Source: Gorsachius magnificus
Taxonomy: Eukaryota > Chordata > Aves > Pelecaniformes > Ardeidae
DNA length: 64,000 bases
Direction: 5' to 3'
Assembly: GCA_034008185.1 (NCBI GenBank)
Contig: CM067081.1
Coordinates: forward strand, 18,351,821 to 18,415,820
Below the pieces are notes generated by a model, which saw only the letters and a program-made list of their open reading frames with translations, did not search any database and had not been told where the DNA came from. Position 1 is the first letter of the stretch. Every line of letters begins with the position of its first letter. This document shows, piece after piece, positions 23,901 through 38,900 of the stretch. The position numbers and the translations under genes are program-made.

Positions 23901-26900
23901 AATCTTCTAGGCTTTGGCATTAAGTTAATTAGGTATGCAGTAGTGTATAGAAAGAGCCAGATCCAGTGTCTAAGGGCAAAAAAAAATTACTACAATAACT
24001 TGAATTCTAAAGCAAATTAAGATTGTTAACAAACATGTAGCATGCTTTGAGTATTTACTACTGAACAGCTGGTGGAGCTTAGGTGGACATAAGTATGGCC
24101 TGACCTGCCCAGTAAGCTTTTTGTGTTGCTCAACTGCAGCATGTTGGGTCTGGTGATCAGGTGTAATGCAGTACATTTGCAGCAGTGCCAGTAGCAATCA
24201 CCAAAAAAAAAAACAACCACCACCACATAATGGAACATGAAGGGACCCTTTGAGTGACCTCATCACACATTTTGTTAGGAGCCTCCATAACTAATTTTAA
24301 AACTTTGCAGTGCTTAGATGAGATTTTGAGTTTTTTGTAAATTATATATGAATTACTTGCATATTGAACTTTCATGTTAGATAAATCCAAAACCATCAGG
24401 TTTTTTTTTTCTTTACATAACTGATGTTAAGTGAGTTTTTGGTTTTGTTTAAGACGGAGCCTGCCAAATAGTGAACTATATTAGGATGTTTCACTCAAAA
24501 GTACCCACTGATACTGCAACTCCTGACACGTTGCATTGCTGGAAAAGTTACTTGACCAATTACTGAGAACTGTAGAAATAATACAGAATTATGGAATTAA
24601 CACCTGAATGAAATACTGCTTCCCTAGCTGTCCAGTTGCATAAAGTAAACTTACAATGTAAGCTGAATATTATTTCTATAACAAGTTCGGAGCAAGATCA
24701 AGTTCTAAGGTAGTTGAACCGCTGTATATAACCTAAAAATTACGTTATAAGTTGCTTGATTTCTGTTTCTGATCTCTTGTATTTTTTTTGCACAAACTTA
24801 GTCTGCATGTGCCTTTCTGACACGATTTTTTTTTTTATTCCTGATATACAGCTCATGCTAGATACGTGGAATGAATCCATATTTTCAAATATAAAAAATA
24901 GACTTCAGGATAGTGCAATGAAGCTAGTTCATGCTGAAAGACTAGGAGAAGCTTTCGACTCTCAGCTTGTTATTGGAGTTCGAGAATCTTATGGTATGTC
25001 TTGCCCTGAATGATCTCTGTTGCCTCCTCGCTTCAGTAAATGAGTTTTCATCATACAAAGTTGACGATTGTGGTGGTAGGGTTGAAATTATTATCAGAAA
25101 TTTTACTGATGTTGTTGTTGATACAGGATACCAATTAAATTATGTTTAAAATCTTTAACTTCTAAGTGATTTAGCTACATATCAGTTACTGCAAAATCAG
25201 TGTTTTCAAAGAGCAAACTACTTTTTGATCTTTTAGGGTTGCAAATATAACCTCATGTCTGTGCTCCTTTCGATACTGTTTCTGATTCTTCAGACAGTTT
25301 GGAGGAGAAATGCCAAACAGGCTGCATCTAAGACTCCGAGTCGTTGTCGTCTTCGCAAAACAGATTGGTGTATCTGAAACTTCTATGACATTTCACCATC
25401 ACCTCTGCAGCCTGTTGAATTCAACGTGTGGCTAATGCTCTTTTAGATAGCTTTACAGATGTCTAATTCTAATTTTTTTAAAGTGTATTCCATTTAAGGA
25501 CTTAATTTATTTATCTATTTCTCTGTAACAGTTGAGAGAAGGGTGGAAACTTTTTTCCAAATAGTGCAAAGCACTGCTGGGTAGCAGTAAGCTCACTGTC
25601 TCCATTCTTGTAAAACAGAAAAAAAAAACAGTGTAAAAAAAGTCTAAAATGAAGACATTGGGATTCTAAGAACAGTATCTAAGAAAAGCTGTTTGCTCAG
25701 TCAGGTGGAAAAGTTTTCACTTTATTAGGCAGTATGCTGAGCTTTTTTTTTTTTCTTCTTTTTTCTTTCCAATTTTGCAGTTGTATGTGTATTTCTGGTT
25801 ACCATGTTTGAATGTCTAAAATGCTGGAGATAAGTATGCAGTTCCTACCAGTTTCCTATAGTTAATCTAAATGGTTTTGGAGCAAAGACTGGACAATTTT
25901 GGTTACCTTTAGGGATCAAAGTGCATTTATATGATACTTCAAATTGTTCAATGCAATCTTTTAATACAAGACTTGCTTTAATGAGAGAGATTTGCTTATT
26001 ATTAACCACATAAGTTTCTAAGACTGGAGTGTAAGTTTGGACTTTCTCTTTGCAGTTAACCTTTGTTCTAATCCTGAAGATAAGCTTCAGATTTATCGGG
26101 ATAACTTTGAAAAGGCATATTTGGATTCAACAGAGAGATTTTATAGAACACAAGCTCCTTCTTACTTACAACAAAATGGTGTACAGAATTATATGAAATA
26201 TGTAAGTAAAAATTCTGTTGTAACTTTATTCTGAAAGTGTTAGTTCTTAAAATGACTGCTGTTCTACTTTTGCACAGGCAGATGCTAAACTAAAAGAAGA
26301 GGAGAAAAGAGCACTACGATATTTAGAAACAAGGCGTGAATGTAACTCTGTAGAAGCAGTAAGTATAATGTGTAGCAAAATGGATGTATTTTATATTTAT
26401 ATTTTATGTGAAACTTATTTTTTTTTTAATAATCATTTATATTTTTTCCTGCAGAAATCTGTATTACTTTCCAAGCTGGCAATTTACAATTTCTACAGAT
26501 GTTTTAATAGTAAATGTAGATCAAAAGTTCAGATTGAAGGGCGGGTTTTTATTCAAGTTGACTTTTATTCTTTCATTTTGAGTCGGGTATGATTTTTGTT
26601 TTTCTATGCTTAACAGTGGATGAGAATGATATTTGCAAATAAGCTGGCTAACCTAGTAGGTAAAGGGTTTCTCAGTGCTCGTTTAGAGTACCTGAAAGAG
26701 TTATTGTTCATTGCAATCAAAAGGAGCAATAGGAATTTCACTGAGACTGTTCTAGATTTCCTCTTATGCTGAAATATGGCTGTTTAATATAAAGGCTGTT
26801 TTTTTTCTTTTTTTCATTCCCCTTCTCCCCCCCCCTTGAGCAATATTAAACAGTTCAGATTCTGGAGGAAGATTTTATTGCAATTAATAGTTCATAATGG

Positions 26901-29900
26901 TCTGTGTTGAAATTAGTTCAGGAAACAGGTTATTTAAAATAAATACCCTTTAGATCTGTATTTTCTGCAGTGGATCAAAATGTATTTTCTGTCTTTTGTT
27001 AAGTTGTAAATAATTCATCTTGCACAGCTCTAAACTGTAACCTGTATAAAGAGGCTGACAAAAGAGAGGTGGTCCTGACATGTACAAGCAGTTTCTGTTC
27101 TACATCTAGCCATAGCGTCTTGTTCAAGCCAACCAGCCTGGTCCAAATAGGGTATGCTGGAATGAGAGCTATTCTTAGCTCTTGGATGTATACTTGGAAA
27201 CTAAGTAGGGTAGTTGGTGTTCCAAAAGTGATGGCTCCCTTGAGACAAAAAGAGGCGACAGAAATATTAAGCTCATTACTGGTTTGGAAGAGAGTTTACC
27301 ACATTTACTAACCTACATATTTTGAAGAAACATGGTTTCCTGTATGGATTTTATTCAAACTACACATACTTTTATGAATCAGTGAATGAATTAATTATTT
27401 TGTTGAGAACAGGCTAGATTTTGTGTCATGGCAAACTTGAGACAGATCAGACTGTGGTGTTCAGATGGTTAAATGAGCTAATGCTGTGTTTAATATATTT
27501 CAGCTAATGGAGTGCTGCGTCAATGCCCTGGTGACATCTTTTAAAGAGACCATTTTAGCTGAATGCCAAGGCATGATCAAACGAAATGAAACAGAAAGTA
27601 AGTGAAGCTTCAAGAATAGTGCAGGATGAACTCAGCATCAACTGCATAAAAATAGATCTGCTTGTAGATATATCAAATTACTGTTTTTAATAGATGGTGG
27701 CAGTGTTTCGTAGATGAAATATTACTGCATGCAGGCAATTTTATCCCACAAAAAATGACCATCATTGGTTTGTATTTTTTTATATCGTTTCTGAAATCTG
27801 TATGTACAATACCCTAATTTGAATGACTGAATAGCTATCATCTTTCTAGTAAGAAAAGAGTATTTTGTGCTCTGTTATCTTTATTTTTCCTTCCACTTAT
27901 TTTCCTTGTGTTGACCAACTCTGGTAAACATTTCACGTGTCTTATTTTCTATTTTAATAGTTCAGATGCAAACACTCTCCCTTCGTTCTATCCCCACTAC
28001 CCGCTACCACCTGCAAAAAAGTGAAGCATCTTTAAAAAACTGTTTTTCTGAAAAGCAGGGAGAAATTTTTCATATTCTGATTATTAGTGCAGGACCAATA
28101 GGTCAATGAACAAAACCTCTGCAAGTTTTTAATCTAGTTTTATAGCCAGTATGTCACCACAAGTATTGAATATTAGCTCTGTATACCTTTTTAAAGTTTT
28201 CAAAAGTTTTTTTAACTCTGCTGCCATAAATTGAGAGGTTAGTGTGATTGAAAAGTCTTGTGTCGGTCCTGTATGATAAACCAAACCAAGTCAGTCATTA
28301 AAATGTCATCATTCTAAGTAGGGAATTTGAAAAAAATAAAAGCTGAAATCATAGGTTAGTCTTGGTGTTTTTGGTGGTGTTTTTTTTTTTTTTTTTTTTG
28401 TTTTTTTTTTGAAATCTCAGTATCCCAAAGCCAGGTAATATTTACTAATGTCTATATGAAGTTTTCATTTCTATGCAAATGTGAAAACTGTTTTATGACA
28501 TTGAACAGTGTAGAAAATACTCACTTCTAAAGCTAGCATTTCAGAAAATATTTGACCTCAAAACTATGTTGTACTGATCTGTTCATCTAGCAGCATGATT
28601 TCTGGCAGTAGCCCAGAGCTAAATCTAGAAAGCCACCAGACTTCTTATGAGTATATGTTGCAGCCTTTGGGAGAATAGAGGAGGCTTATTTAAATGCAGA
28701 GCTTCAGAAGGGTTCATCTATAGCATCCAAAGCATCTTTCTTTAGAAACTTGTTGAAGTATTCACACAGTTCTCTTTCCTTGCAGCTACTGTGATACTGC
28801 TTGGTTACAAAATACTTCCACTTAGTATGTAAGAACTCAAGCATCTCTTTCAGATCTTTTTTTTTTTTTTTCCCTAGACCTATCTGTGCTGTTTAAAATG
28901 TTCTAATGGAGGATGCAGGTGCAGATGATGTAAAAAATCTATTTAAAGATCGGAGCTACACATAGTAATATATAAATCTGATAGGATCCTCTGCTGTTCT
29001 TTGCTTATGCATGTCTCTGGTATTATTGACCCCAAAGAATTTCATGGTGTTTTCTTATCAAACAGCATCTGATAAAAAAGGGCTGGGTTTATTGTCTATG
29101 AGCTGGGCACTACTGTAAAATACTCTGTTACATTCAGTACTTAATATTTGCATGCCATGCAAAGGAAGGTAGGCATAATGTTTTCCGACTAAAAACTATC
29201 AAAGATGTCATAACTTGCAAACACACTTAAGAAGTGACTTAGTGCATTTTTGTTTGCTTATAGTATTGGGGATGGGAGGCCTAAATTTTATTCTTAAAGT
29301 ACTTCATAACAGAGATAAAAAGGAAAGTTGGCTTTTGTGAATACAAAATGAAAACAGAACTTGTTTAAGTGCCCCAACAACTACAATAAGAATTTCTTTA
29401 CCTTTCAGCGTCATAATACGTTCTGAGAGAAATTCCAGTGAAATGTTTCTTTTGGCTTTGTTACTTTGAAATCTGTCTTTGAAGAATCTGGTTTTTTCAG
29501 ATTCCTACAGTTTTAGGGATGCACCTGAAGTCTTCCTTTGCCACCATTTATTAGGAGAAACCACTGAATTTTTTTTTTCTTGAATTATTCATGCCATCAC
29601 TAGTTTACAGAAACAGCTGTAGAACCCTTTAATGTATCTCTTTGTTTCCTATTTTTCTGCCATCTCTTCCTCCTTTTCACCCTTTTTTAAAGTACAAATG
29701 AAAAGATCCAGTAAAAGTTGAGTGAGCTTTTTGGATTTACCCTCTGTAAAACAGTGCTGCCATTACTTACAGTACATCTACATTGCACTAAGAATACCTC
29801 TGACTCCATTTTTTTCTGGTTCCTGAAATCCCATCATTTAGTCCATTGTGAGTTGTCTCTAACAGCATTGCAAGTTCTTGTTGAAGGCTGTTGGTAGCTT

Positions 29901-32900
29901 CCATTCTGTAATTTGCAGTGTTACGTTCTAAAAGGATTTTTTGCTCCTCTGTGCATTGCTTTTCTATTTGGTTCTGCAACAGTTGTTGGTATACAGAGGC
30001 TGATAACATATATTTCATCCTCAGTGGTAACAGGATCTTGATGTTGCTGAAAAAAAGTATTGCAGAGGAGAAAACAAAGGCAGGGCCTCTGGCTTTTGTC
30101 ACATTTCACAGTAGATACAGCACTGAGTAACTAAGCAAATCTATCAATCTTTTTTTCTGTGAAAAAAAAGAATCCGAGTCCATGATCAGTTTGTTCTACT
30201 TCATTAAGCAGAGTCCTTTGCTGTGTTTAGTTCAGATCTCTGTGGTGTCTCTAAAACAGTCTGGTGGCCTTAATCCAGATGCTGCTTTGTGGACAGCTTT
30301 GTTCAAGATGATTATTGATGTTTCAGTACAGGGTTTTTTTGTGTTGTTTTTTTTTTTTTTAAAGCAGTGTTGAAATACCTTCACAAAAGTAGACAAATAA
30401 ACCATATTGGTTTTTGAATTGGTAACTTTCAGAAAAACTAAATAAAGTCTTTGGGAAAACAGAAAGGAAAATACGCTGTTTACCTTAGTCAGTTTTGGTT
30501 ACTTTAGAATTTGGCATGCTTTTAATTAAAACAAAACATTGTAGATGGTATTGGAAGATACACAAAACCAGCTCTGTTTGGATTCAATTAAAACCAAAAA
30601 AATCTTGAATCCATACAATTTCCTGCATAAACTCCATTTTTGTCAGGGATTTTAAGGCATTTATACTGAGAACATGGACTTAATCCAAATTGCCATTCAC
30701 TTTAGGGGGTTTTATTCAAGCTTGTGATATTATATGCATAAACAAGTATTACATTGCAATAAATATCTCTTTTTGCCTTCAGAAGAATATTCTTGTGGGA
30801 CCAGAATTAGGATAGTATTCAAAACATCTTTCCTTTTAAGGGGTGAATTGGATTATCTGTTCTTTACATATTCAGTGTTCCGTTGAGATACCCCTAGCAG
30901 AATGCAGTATATAAGGTTTTTACACAGGTCTTTGACTGGTGGCTTTACGAGTATTTGTGTCTTTCAGAGTTGCATTTAATGTTTTCACTGATGGATAAAG
31001 TTCCAAATGGCATAGAGCCTATGCTAAAAGACTTGGAAGAGCATATCGTTAGTGCTGGACTTGCAGATATGGTAGCAGCTGCTGAAACTATTACTACTGT
31101 AAGTGAATTGTTTTTTAATAAAATAATAAACAACTTCATGGAAGTTAAATACTCTCTAATTGTGGGATGTAAATGTGAATGGAAATAATTTTTGAAGATT
31201 TTATTTTTGCACATCAAATTTTGATCCACTGAAAGTTTTAAATGTCTTTAGAATATTTTATTATTCTTTACATTTTCAGTTGTAGCTTTAAAAGGTGAAT
31301 CCAATTCGTAGTAAAGGTTACAAATTAAGTGCATCAGATATTTACGTGATAGGAGTGTGTTAGCATCTTAATTAAAGCCACATCAGTTTTTTCAGAAATC
31401 TAACTTCCTGATGAAATTGGAAATTTGCTTTCAATCTAAGACTGGTTGTTGAGTGTGGAAATTAAAAGGTTTTTCCTCACTGTTCTTTTTCAGCTTTTTC
31501 TCATCTTTTTCTCTGGGTCTAGGATGCCTGAGTATCTGCAGCAATGAGGATGTACCTCTTACTGGTCCTTGAAAACTTTTTTTATTTAGAATGTATTATA
31601 CAATATTTGAAAGTTATATATTTTTTTCTCTGTGTGTATATGTATGTTTGTATATTGGAAATACTATCCTGAAAGTCTGTGTTGAGGCTTACATGCTGTA
31701 GAGCTCTTCAGTACAGAGAATAAAGATTAAATGCTATGTCATTACAGATTAGGAAAGTACATACAAGCTCACCCTGAATTCTGTGAAACCTTCTTTTATT
31801 TGATTTTTTTGCCTCTAGGATTCTGAGAAGTATGTAGAGCAATTGCTCACACTATTTAATCGATTTAGTAAGTTGGTTAAAGAAGCTTTTCAAGATGATC
31901 CAAGATTTCTTACTGCAAGAGATAAGGTATGTGTTTCTCCTGATCATTTGTTTTCACTTAAAGAATTGTTGTAATTCATATTATAATGTCTCTGAAATCT
32001 TTGTGCCCATTCACTGGTAAATCTGGAAGCTGCTCATGCTCTAGTAAATATGCAGACTAAAATATTGATGAAACTTACTACCACCAACTGATTAGCTTTT
32101 CATTTATGTTATAGGCATGCATAAAGTTGCATTTGTGTTCAGCTCTGTAATGTTGTAGAGCACATCAGATGATCTTTGTGTTGAGCGCCTTAATGTCTGA
32201 TTCAGCAATATATTAATGTTTAGAATTTACTACATATTTGGGTGTAGTCTCATTACTTCAGATATGCAACGTGCTCCATGCAACCCCTTCCTAAGTTGTT
32301 GCTTAAAGGAAAGTCATGTGTTGATGGAAAAGAGGAAAACGCAAAACATCAGTTAATGGAAATTGAGTCATAGGATTTGCACTGTCATATTGAAAATCAA
32401 ATCAGCAAACTTTGGGGTAATAAAAAGAAAAGGATTAATTTCATGTTACAGTCATGTAAAAAGAGAGATAAAACCTTTGTGATTCATATGTTAGAGAAAT
32501 TGAGTGAAGCACTAATAATCCGTAATTATTTTTCAGGCATACAAAGCAGTTGTGAATGATGCTACAATATTTAAACTTGAATTGCCATTGAAGCAAAAGG
32601 GGTAAGCCATATAAACTTTATGTGAATCAAGATTTTTAAATTGTTAAAGATTGAGCTTCTCTTTTAAAATATCTCTTCAAAAACTAATACTGGGTTTAAA
32701 AGTGCTTTGTGTTCTTTGCATTATGGCGTTTCAGATTGCTCATCAGCCTCTGGTGAGATGCTCCTCGCATGGCAGTGGATCAGTGAATAGCAGCCTGTTT
32801 AAACTCAAATCTCTTTGTACTAATTGGGAATCTATTTTTTTATAGTAGAGTGATGAGTCAATTTGCTAGCTGAATTTAATAATACCTTCCTGGGTTATTA

Positions 32901-35900
32901 ATTCCAAAAACCTGAGCTGTATAACTCTGCTGCAACTTCAGTAAAAATCCTGGGGAAAACTGAGGCAGTAATCCTTATGGAACAACTGTGGCCAATTGAG
33001 GTGTAGCCATCCACAAGCTGTTTACCATGTCCTCTTGTGCCAGCTGTGAGTGTGACCTGTCTGGGTGTTAGATTTTTGTTTCAGTGCAGGATTAACCAGA
33101 TTAGTTTAAACAACTTCAGTAGCTTAAGTAGACTTGTGTGACTCAAGAAGAAAAACCATGCTTACAGTAGCCACTCTGCTAACTCAGCCAAGAGAAGGTA
33201 GCAGTCAGTTAATTGATTGTTAACATTTAACACATGATGTGCCACTTGAGTAGGAATCTGTATATATTTAGGTGGTTGGGATTGCTTATATATAGTTTGT
33301 AGACTGATTTACTACGGAAACAAAGCTTATGTAGCTGGGCTGCCAGCTTGCCTTTCCAATTATTTTAGTTAGGGGTGGATGGGTATAAATATCTGTTCAG
33401 CGTTCTGGTTCTTATTCTATGTTTGGTTTTTGACTAATGGTAAGCCTCAAGAGGGATTAGCCTTGCTGTTTTTATGTTACTGGAGGAACACCTTCACAAA
33501 GAACTGGATCCCCGCTTTGTGTACTTTGTATAGGTGTACGCAAGGTAGAGGAGTTTTTTAGGTCTCTGCTAGTGTTTTCATTTCCCCTGAGAGCATCCAA
33601 ATCAATATCTCATTCAAACTGTGTTTCGCTCCTAAAACGAAACCTGCCTAGTCATTTCTTAGAAACCACCATGATGGTGATGGTCTTGTGTTCAGCATTC
33701 TTCTTCCCAAGCTCTTTCAAGTTGTCTACAGATGCAGCCTGGTTTAACTAAAATGGAATGTCATCCTGCCTAACTCGTGCCACTAAATTCAGCCTAAGAA
33801 CACGGGATTTGGTAGTTTTTCATTGGTGTCAGAATCTTGAAGACTCCTGGGAAGACATTGATTAACTAAGGGTTCTGTCTTGTAATAACCAAAAGACTAG
33901 TGATCTGCTTTTACTCTACATGGTCTTTAGGAGGGCAGAAGACACTAGCCTGCAAGCTGCTTCATGAATTAAAAAGGACAAGTTGTCTGAGCAGAGTTTT
34001 AGTACTGTCTACACTAGTTGATGAGAGGGTGAGAGAATGAGCAAGAACACTGGATTCCTGAGCATCCCTACAACTTCTTACCTGCTTTCTTACTTGCTGC
34101 CTTTGTTTTGGGCCCTTGAAACCAGCAATCAAGTTGGTGCCATCTGATTCTAGAAGTAGGGCTTGGTCCTTGGCACTATTTTATTCAGCAGTCTAGACAT
34201 GGGTTTGGAATGCGACCTTGTGCTTGCATGCATTTTGAAGAATCACAGTCTGTCTACTGTAGCGTCTTCTTGTTCAGCTTTCATCTTCTTTTAATTCCAA
34301 GCTGTTAGTCCGCTGTTTATACCTGTTATAAAGCAATTTTATCCTGTTACTACGCGATAGATGTGTTGGGTTTTGCAATCTGTGAAATGCAGTGCAGGAG
34401 GCTGTTCCTGAAACTTTAATTAGAGCATACTGACAGGACGAGTGAAACGTTTCACTGCAGCCGTTGTTAATTCTTTGCTGGAATACTTAATGCCATGCAA
34501 TATTTAGTTGTTTCAAACTGTAGTTTGAACGTAATCCTTCATTGTTAGAGTTCTAAAATTAAAAGCACTTGGAACAGTCAAGCTGTAGAAGCTGTCTGGA
34601 AGTGTTTGGTGGTATTTATTCGTTAGGGAGTTACTCCTGATTTTTCATTAGTTTAACAAGGATATGAATTCACCACCAGGGTCCTTGCCAGGGGGATCAG
34701 GAAAGAGTGGACTATCTTGTTAACAGTATGACTACTCCAGAATAGCAGGATTCTATACGGTTTGAAGATGTGTTGTTCTTTTTTTATTTAGGGTTGGATT
34801 GAAAACACAGCCTGAATCCAAATGCCCTGAGCTTCTTGCTAATTACTGTGACATGTTGCTAAGAAAAACACCACTAAGCAAAAAACTAACCTCTGAAGAA
34901 ATTGAAGCAAAGCTTAAAGAAGTGGTATGGTTTTGCTTTCTAATTCTTGATTATTCTGAAGAAAGATTGATTTGTTTTATTTTCTTATGTGGGTTGAGGC
35001 CTTGATCTTCAAAACAGTTATGCAAGGTGTAATAATAGGGGAAAGAGTCTATTAGGTCATCAAGTGTGTGTTTAAATCTTGTAAACCACGCAGTGTTTCA
35101 TGTCTCTGTGTCAGTTCACAACATTAGGATGTGAATTAATGCTTATATCAGATTGTAATGTATTACAGTAACTAATGTTAGTCTAGAAAATAATACAGGA
35201 GACTTTTACCTACCACTGTCAATGCCTCTTCTGATTTAAGAGAACGTTCTTGATGGTTGATAAAGGAAGAAATTGGAGGTGTGATATTATGAAAGATTCA
35301 TAGCTGATGTCTGTGATTGCCTTAAGAGCAACTGTGTTAATACTATGTCAAGTAGCCTTTTTCTGCTTCGTAGTCTGCAGTGGCATTAGATGAGCATTCA
35401 AAGATTTGTCTGATTGTCAATGCAAATAAATATATTTAAATCTACTTTTTTGACAGCTTTTGGTACTTAAATATGTACAGAATAAAGATGTTTTCATGCG
35501 ATATCACAAAGCTCACTTAACAAGACGCCTGATATTAGATATATCGGCTGATAGTGAAATTGAGGAGAATATGGTGGAATGGCTCAGAGTAAGTAGTCCG
35601 ACATCTGTCTGTCTTTGGTTGTGCTTATTGCTTGTGGTATTGATTCCCACTCTTGAACTTAGATATCCTTCTTGCTTAGTGAGTTTTATCTTAAATTGCA
35701 GGCCACTCAGGACATCTTGTACTTCCCTTTTATTGTAATACTTTGTGCAAGTAAAACATTTTAGCTCTATTCTAAGGGAAACATTGATCCTAATATCTGT
35801 AGTGGTAGATTTTAAAATATTTCACATATGATTATCTGAAGGCTTCATATAGTCCATATGCAGTGTGCTTGTTGTTTAGGTATGTAAATAATTTGAGATG

Positions 35901-38900
35901 TGTTCTAATTGTGAAATTTTATGTAGATTAGAATATTATTTGCATGCCTTAAACATTCCTTCAAATCACAGACTTTGTTGATTCTTTAATGCATGCATGT
36001 GTTCTTCAGCACTTGAATTTCTTTAAAAGAATCATCATATGCCCTTGAGGGATAACTACTTCCGATCCATGCAAAAAACCCCCTTTATACTGCATTGCAG
36101 ATTAACTGTTACTGTAAAGTGATGATACCTGTGTACTTTAATGTTTTTCAATTTTTTGAGTTTATTATTTTAAAAATAAATCTTTTTGTTCATAGTTGTC
36201 TATTTCATACTTTAGTGTTCTGTTTATTTATACAGGAAGTAGGAATGCCAGCAGACTATGTAAACAAGCTGGCTAGAATGTTCCAGGATATCAAAGTGTC
36301 TGAAGACTTGAACCAGGCCTTCAAAGAAATGCACAAAAATAATAAACTTGCTTTACCAGGTATTGCTTTCAAATAATTTGCTATTTTTCATTACTCTTAG
36401 TGAAAAATAATTCCATTGAATCTTGAGTTAAAAATTACAACTTCAGGTTGATCATAGTCTTTGGGGCTTTGTTACCCCTAGGTTCGAAGTGTCTGTAGAC
36501 TCTACTTTCTCTTACAGTTGTCACTGGAGCTGTATCATTCTGTTAGTTATTGTGGGTTCTCGTTACAAGCAATCTTGTAGATACAGACTCCCTACTCTTG
36601 TAGTTAAATTCTAAGCAGGGGCTTGAATCGGTATCAATCAGGTAAATGCCTGAACTACCCCCTTCTTCTGTGCCCTCATCATTCTTCAGGAGTGCTTCAC
36701 GCTGTGTTCCTCCTTTACCTGCCAGCAGGAGAGGTGGATGCATGCTATGAAAAGCCTAAATCACATTTCTGAGATTAAATTTCAGTGATGAGACAGGCTG
36801 AGGAACATCCAGTTTTGGACCTGCTGTTGCTGAAAACCCTTGAGCAGTGCTTACAAGCCCTGATGCAGCTTTATAGCTGATGCTTAAGGAGGCAAGCCAA
36901 AAAAGCAGAGGTTTCAATCAGTGCTGCTGGCAGAAAGCCAGTGGTGCATAAATAGAGTATCTCAGTGTTTAAATAGGTAGACACCCTGCTACTTTCTGAA
37001 AATTCAGACCTCCATAATTGTATTTCAAGTAGAAAAAAAATGCATTTTGTTTCTCTATCTGGAGATTTTTCTACCTGGAGATTCGTATAATCCAGTATCT
37101 TCTTACAGCTGACTCTGTGAATATTAAAATTTTAAATGCTGGTGCCTGGTCCCGAAGTTCTGAAAAAGTGTTTGTCTCGCTGCCCACGGAATTAGAAGAT
37201 CTCATCCCAGAAGTTGAAGAATTTTATAAAAAGAATCACAGTGGTAGAAAACTGCACTGGCACCACCTCATGTCCAATGGAATTGTAAGTGTGTCGTTTT
37301 CGGTGTATCAGTCTTAGTGACTGTACTTTCTATGTATTTATAATAGTAAGAAAGCTTGTGATCCAGAAGAGCTTATAAGTAAAATTGTCATTCTGTCCAC
37401 AGATAACATTTAAGAACGAGGTTGGCCAGTATGACTTGGAGGTAACAACATTTCAGCTAGCTGTGCTGTTTGCATGGAACCAAAGACCCAGAGAGAAGAT
37501 CAGCTTTGAAAATCTTAAACTGGCAACTGAACTCCCTGATGCAGAACTTAGGAGGACTTTATGGGTATTTCCCTTTCTCTTGAAACAGATTTCTTCTTGG
37601 GTTTTTTTTGTACTCAGAAAATACTGGATTAGTATTTTTAAAGTGCTGTCAGATAACGCTTTGAAACTGAAATGTGAATGCCTTTCTTGTTAATTAATCA
37701 GTTGTAATGCTGGCTCCTTGCACTACTGTTGAGTACACATGGCCTTTACATTAACACGTTCTCTCTACCCCATGTTATCTAACTTAAGCTCTTGGAAACA
37801 GCAATATCTTTTTTGACCATAAACTGCCTAAAGCACACAGTTACAATTGTGGTTTTTGGAGTGGGACTAGTCTAATTCTAGGAAATCAGTGGTACCTGAT
37901 ATTATATGTTGCTTAAAAAATATTTTCAGTGTTTGTTCTATCGGACTTTTAATTATTTAGTTCAAGAATAAAGAGAGAAATAGTGTAAATCAGACTTAAC
38001 ACCGTTTCTGTAGCTGTGAGTTCATGCATTTTACTACTTTGTATGATTCTATTTATGCTAACCCATTTCGGAAGGAGATTCAGTAAACTGTGTCCCCTCT
38101 CTGGTTTTATTAGTATCTTTGTGTTGCCCTCTAGCAGCTTCAAACAAGGCTACGTGATTCCCTCCCTACAGTCTGCACAGCAGTGAGCTAAATTCTTAAA
38201 AAGTGATTGTTTTCGTTTAGGAAGTCTGGTGTTTTATTTTCATTCTTACCCCCTCCCCCTTTTCTCTGTAGTCTCTTGTAGCATTTCCAAAGCTGAAACG
38301 TCAGGTTTTATTGTATGAACCTCAAGTCAATTCACCCAAAGACTTTACAGAAGGAACCCTCTTCTCGGTGAACCAGGAGTTCAGTTTAATGTAAGATGAT
38401 GTTTGAAAAGTAAAATAACAATGTACTATTTTATAATTAAAGGAATTCACTTTAAGTTAACCTTCATCCTTGAAAGTTTTCAGGATTTAGCTAGACACAT
38501 GCTTTGCTGCCCTATGTGCAGTTTTGGCGACAGTCATGCTTCGAGTTGGACTAGATGACTTCCAGCAGCCCCTTCAGACAAATGTTTCTATGATTCTGAT
38601 TTCTCTGAAATGAAATTTCTTAAACACCTAGGGATGAGGTGCAAAATTGGAGGCTTTGCTGTCTTCCTGTTACTAATGAGCCCATGAAATTTCATGTGGG
38701 AAGAACAGCCTGTAAGCAGAGCACTAGTGCTGTATTGATTATTACACACACACACAGAGTTTCAAAAGCAGAATGATAAGTTTAAAAAGGAAGTGAAACT
38801 GCTTAATAATATGGTATGCTGTCAAAAGCGGGGGGGGGGGTTGGTGTTGCTTTCAGCAGAGGGGAGTGTCTTTATTTCAGTGAGAATGGCAGTGCTTTTT

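Noticed and set aside
27069..27311. 80-residue frame in CUL5 intron 7 with somewhat protein-like wording
   Set aside because: No match to any transposase or host family that I can name, and no terminal repeats. Kept only as a remark in the intron entry.
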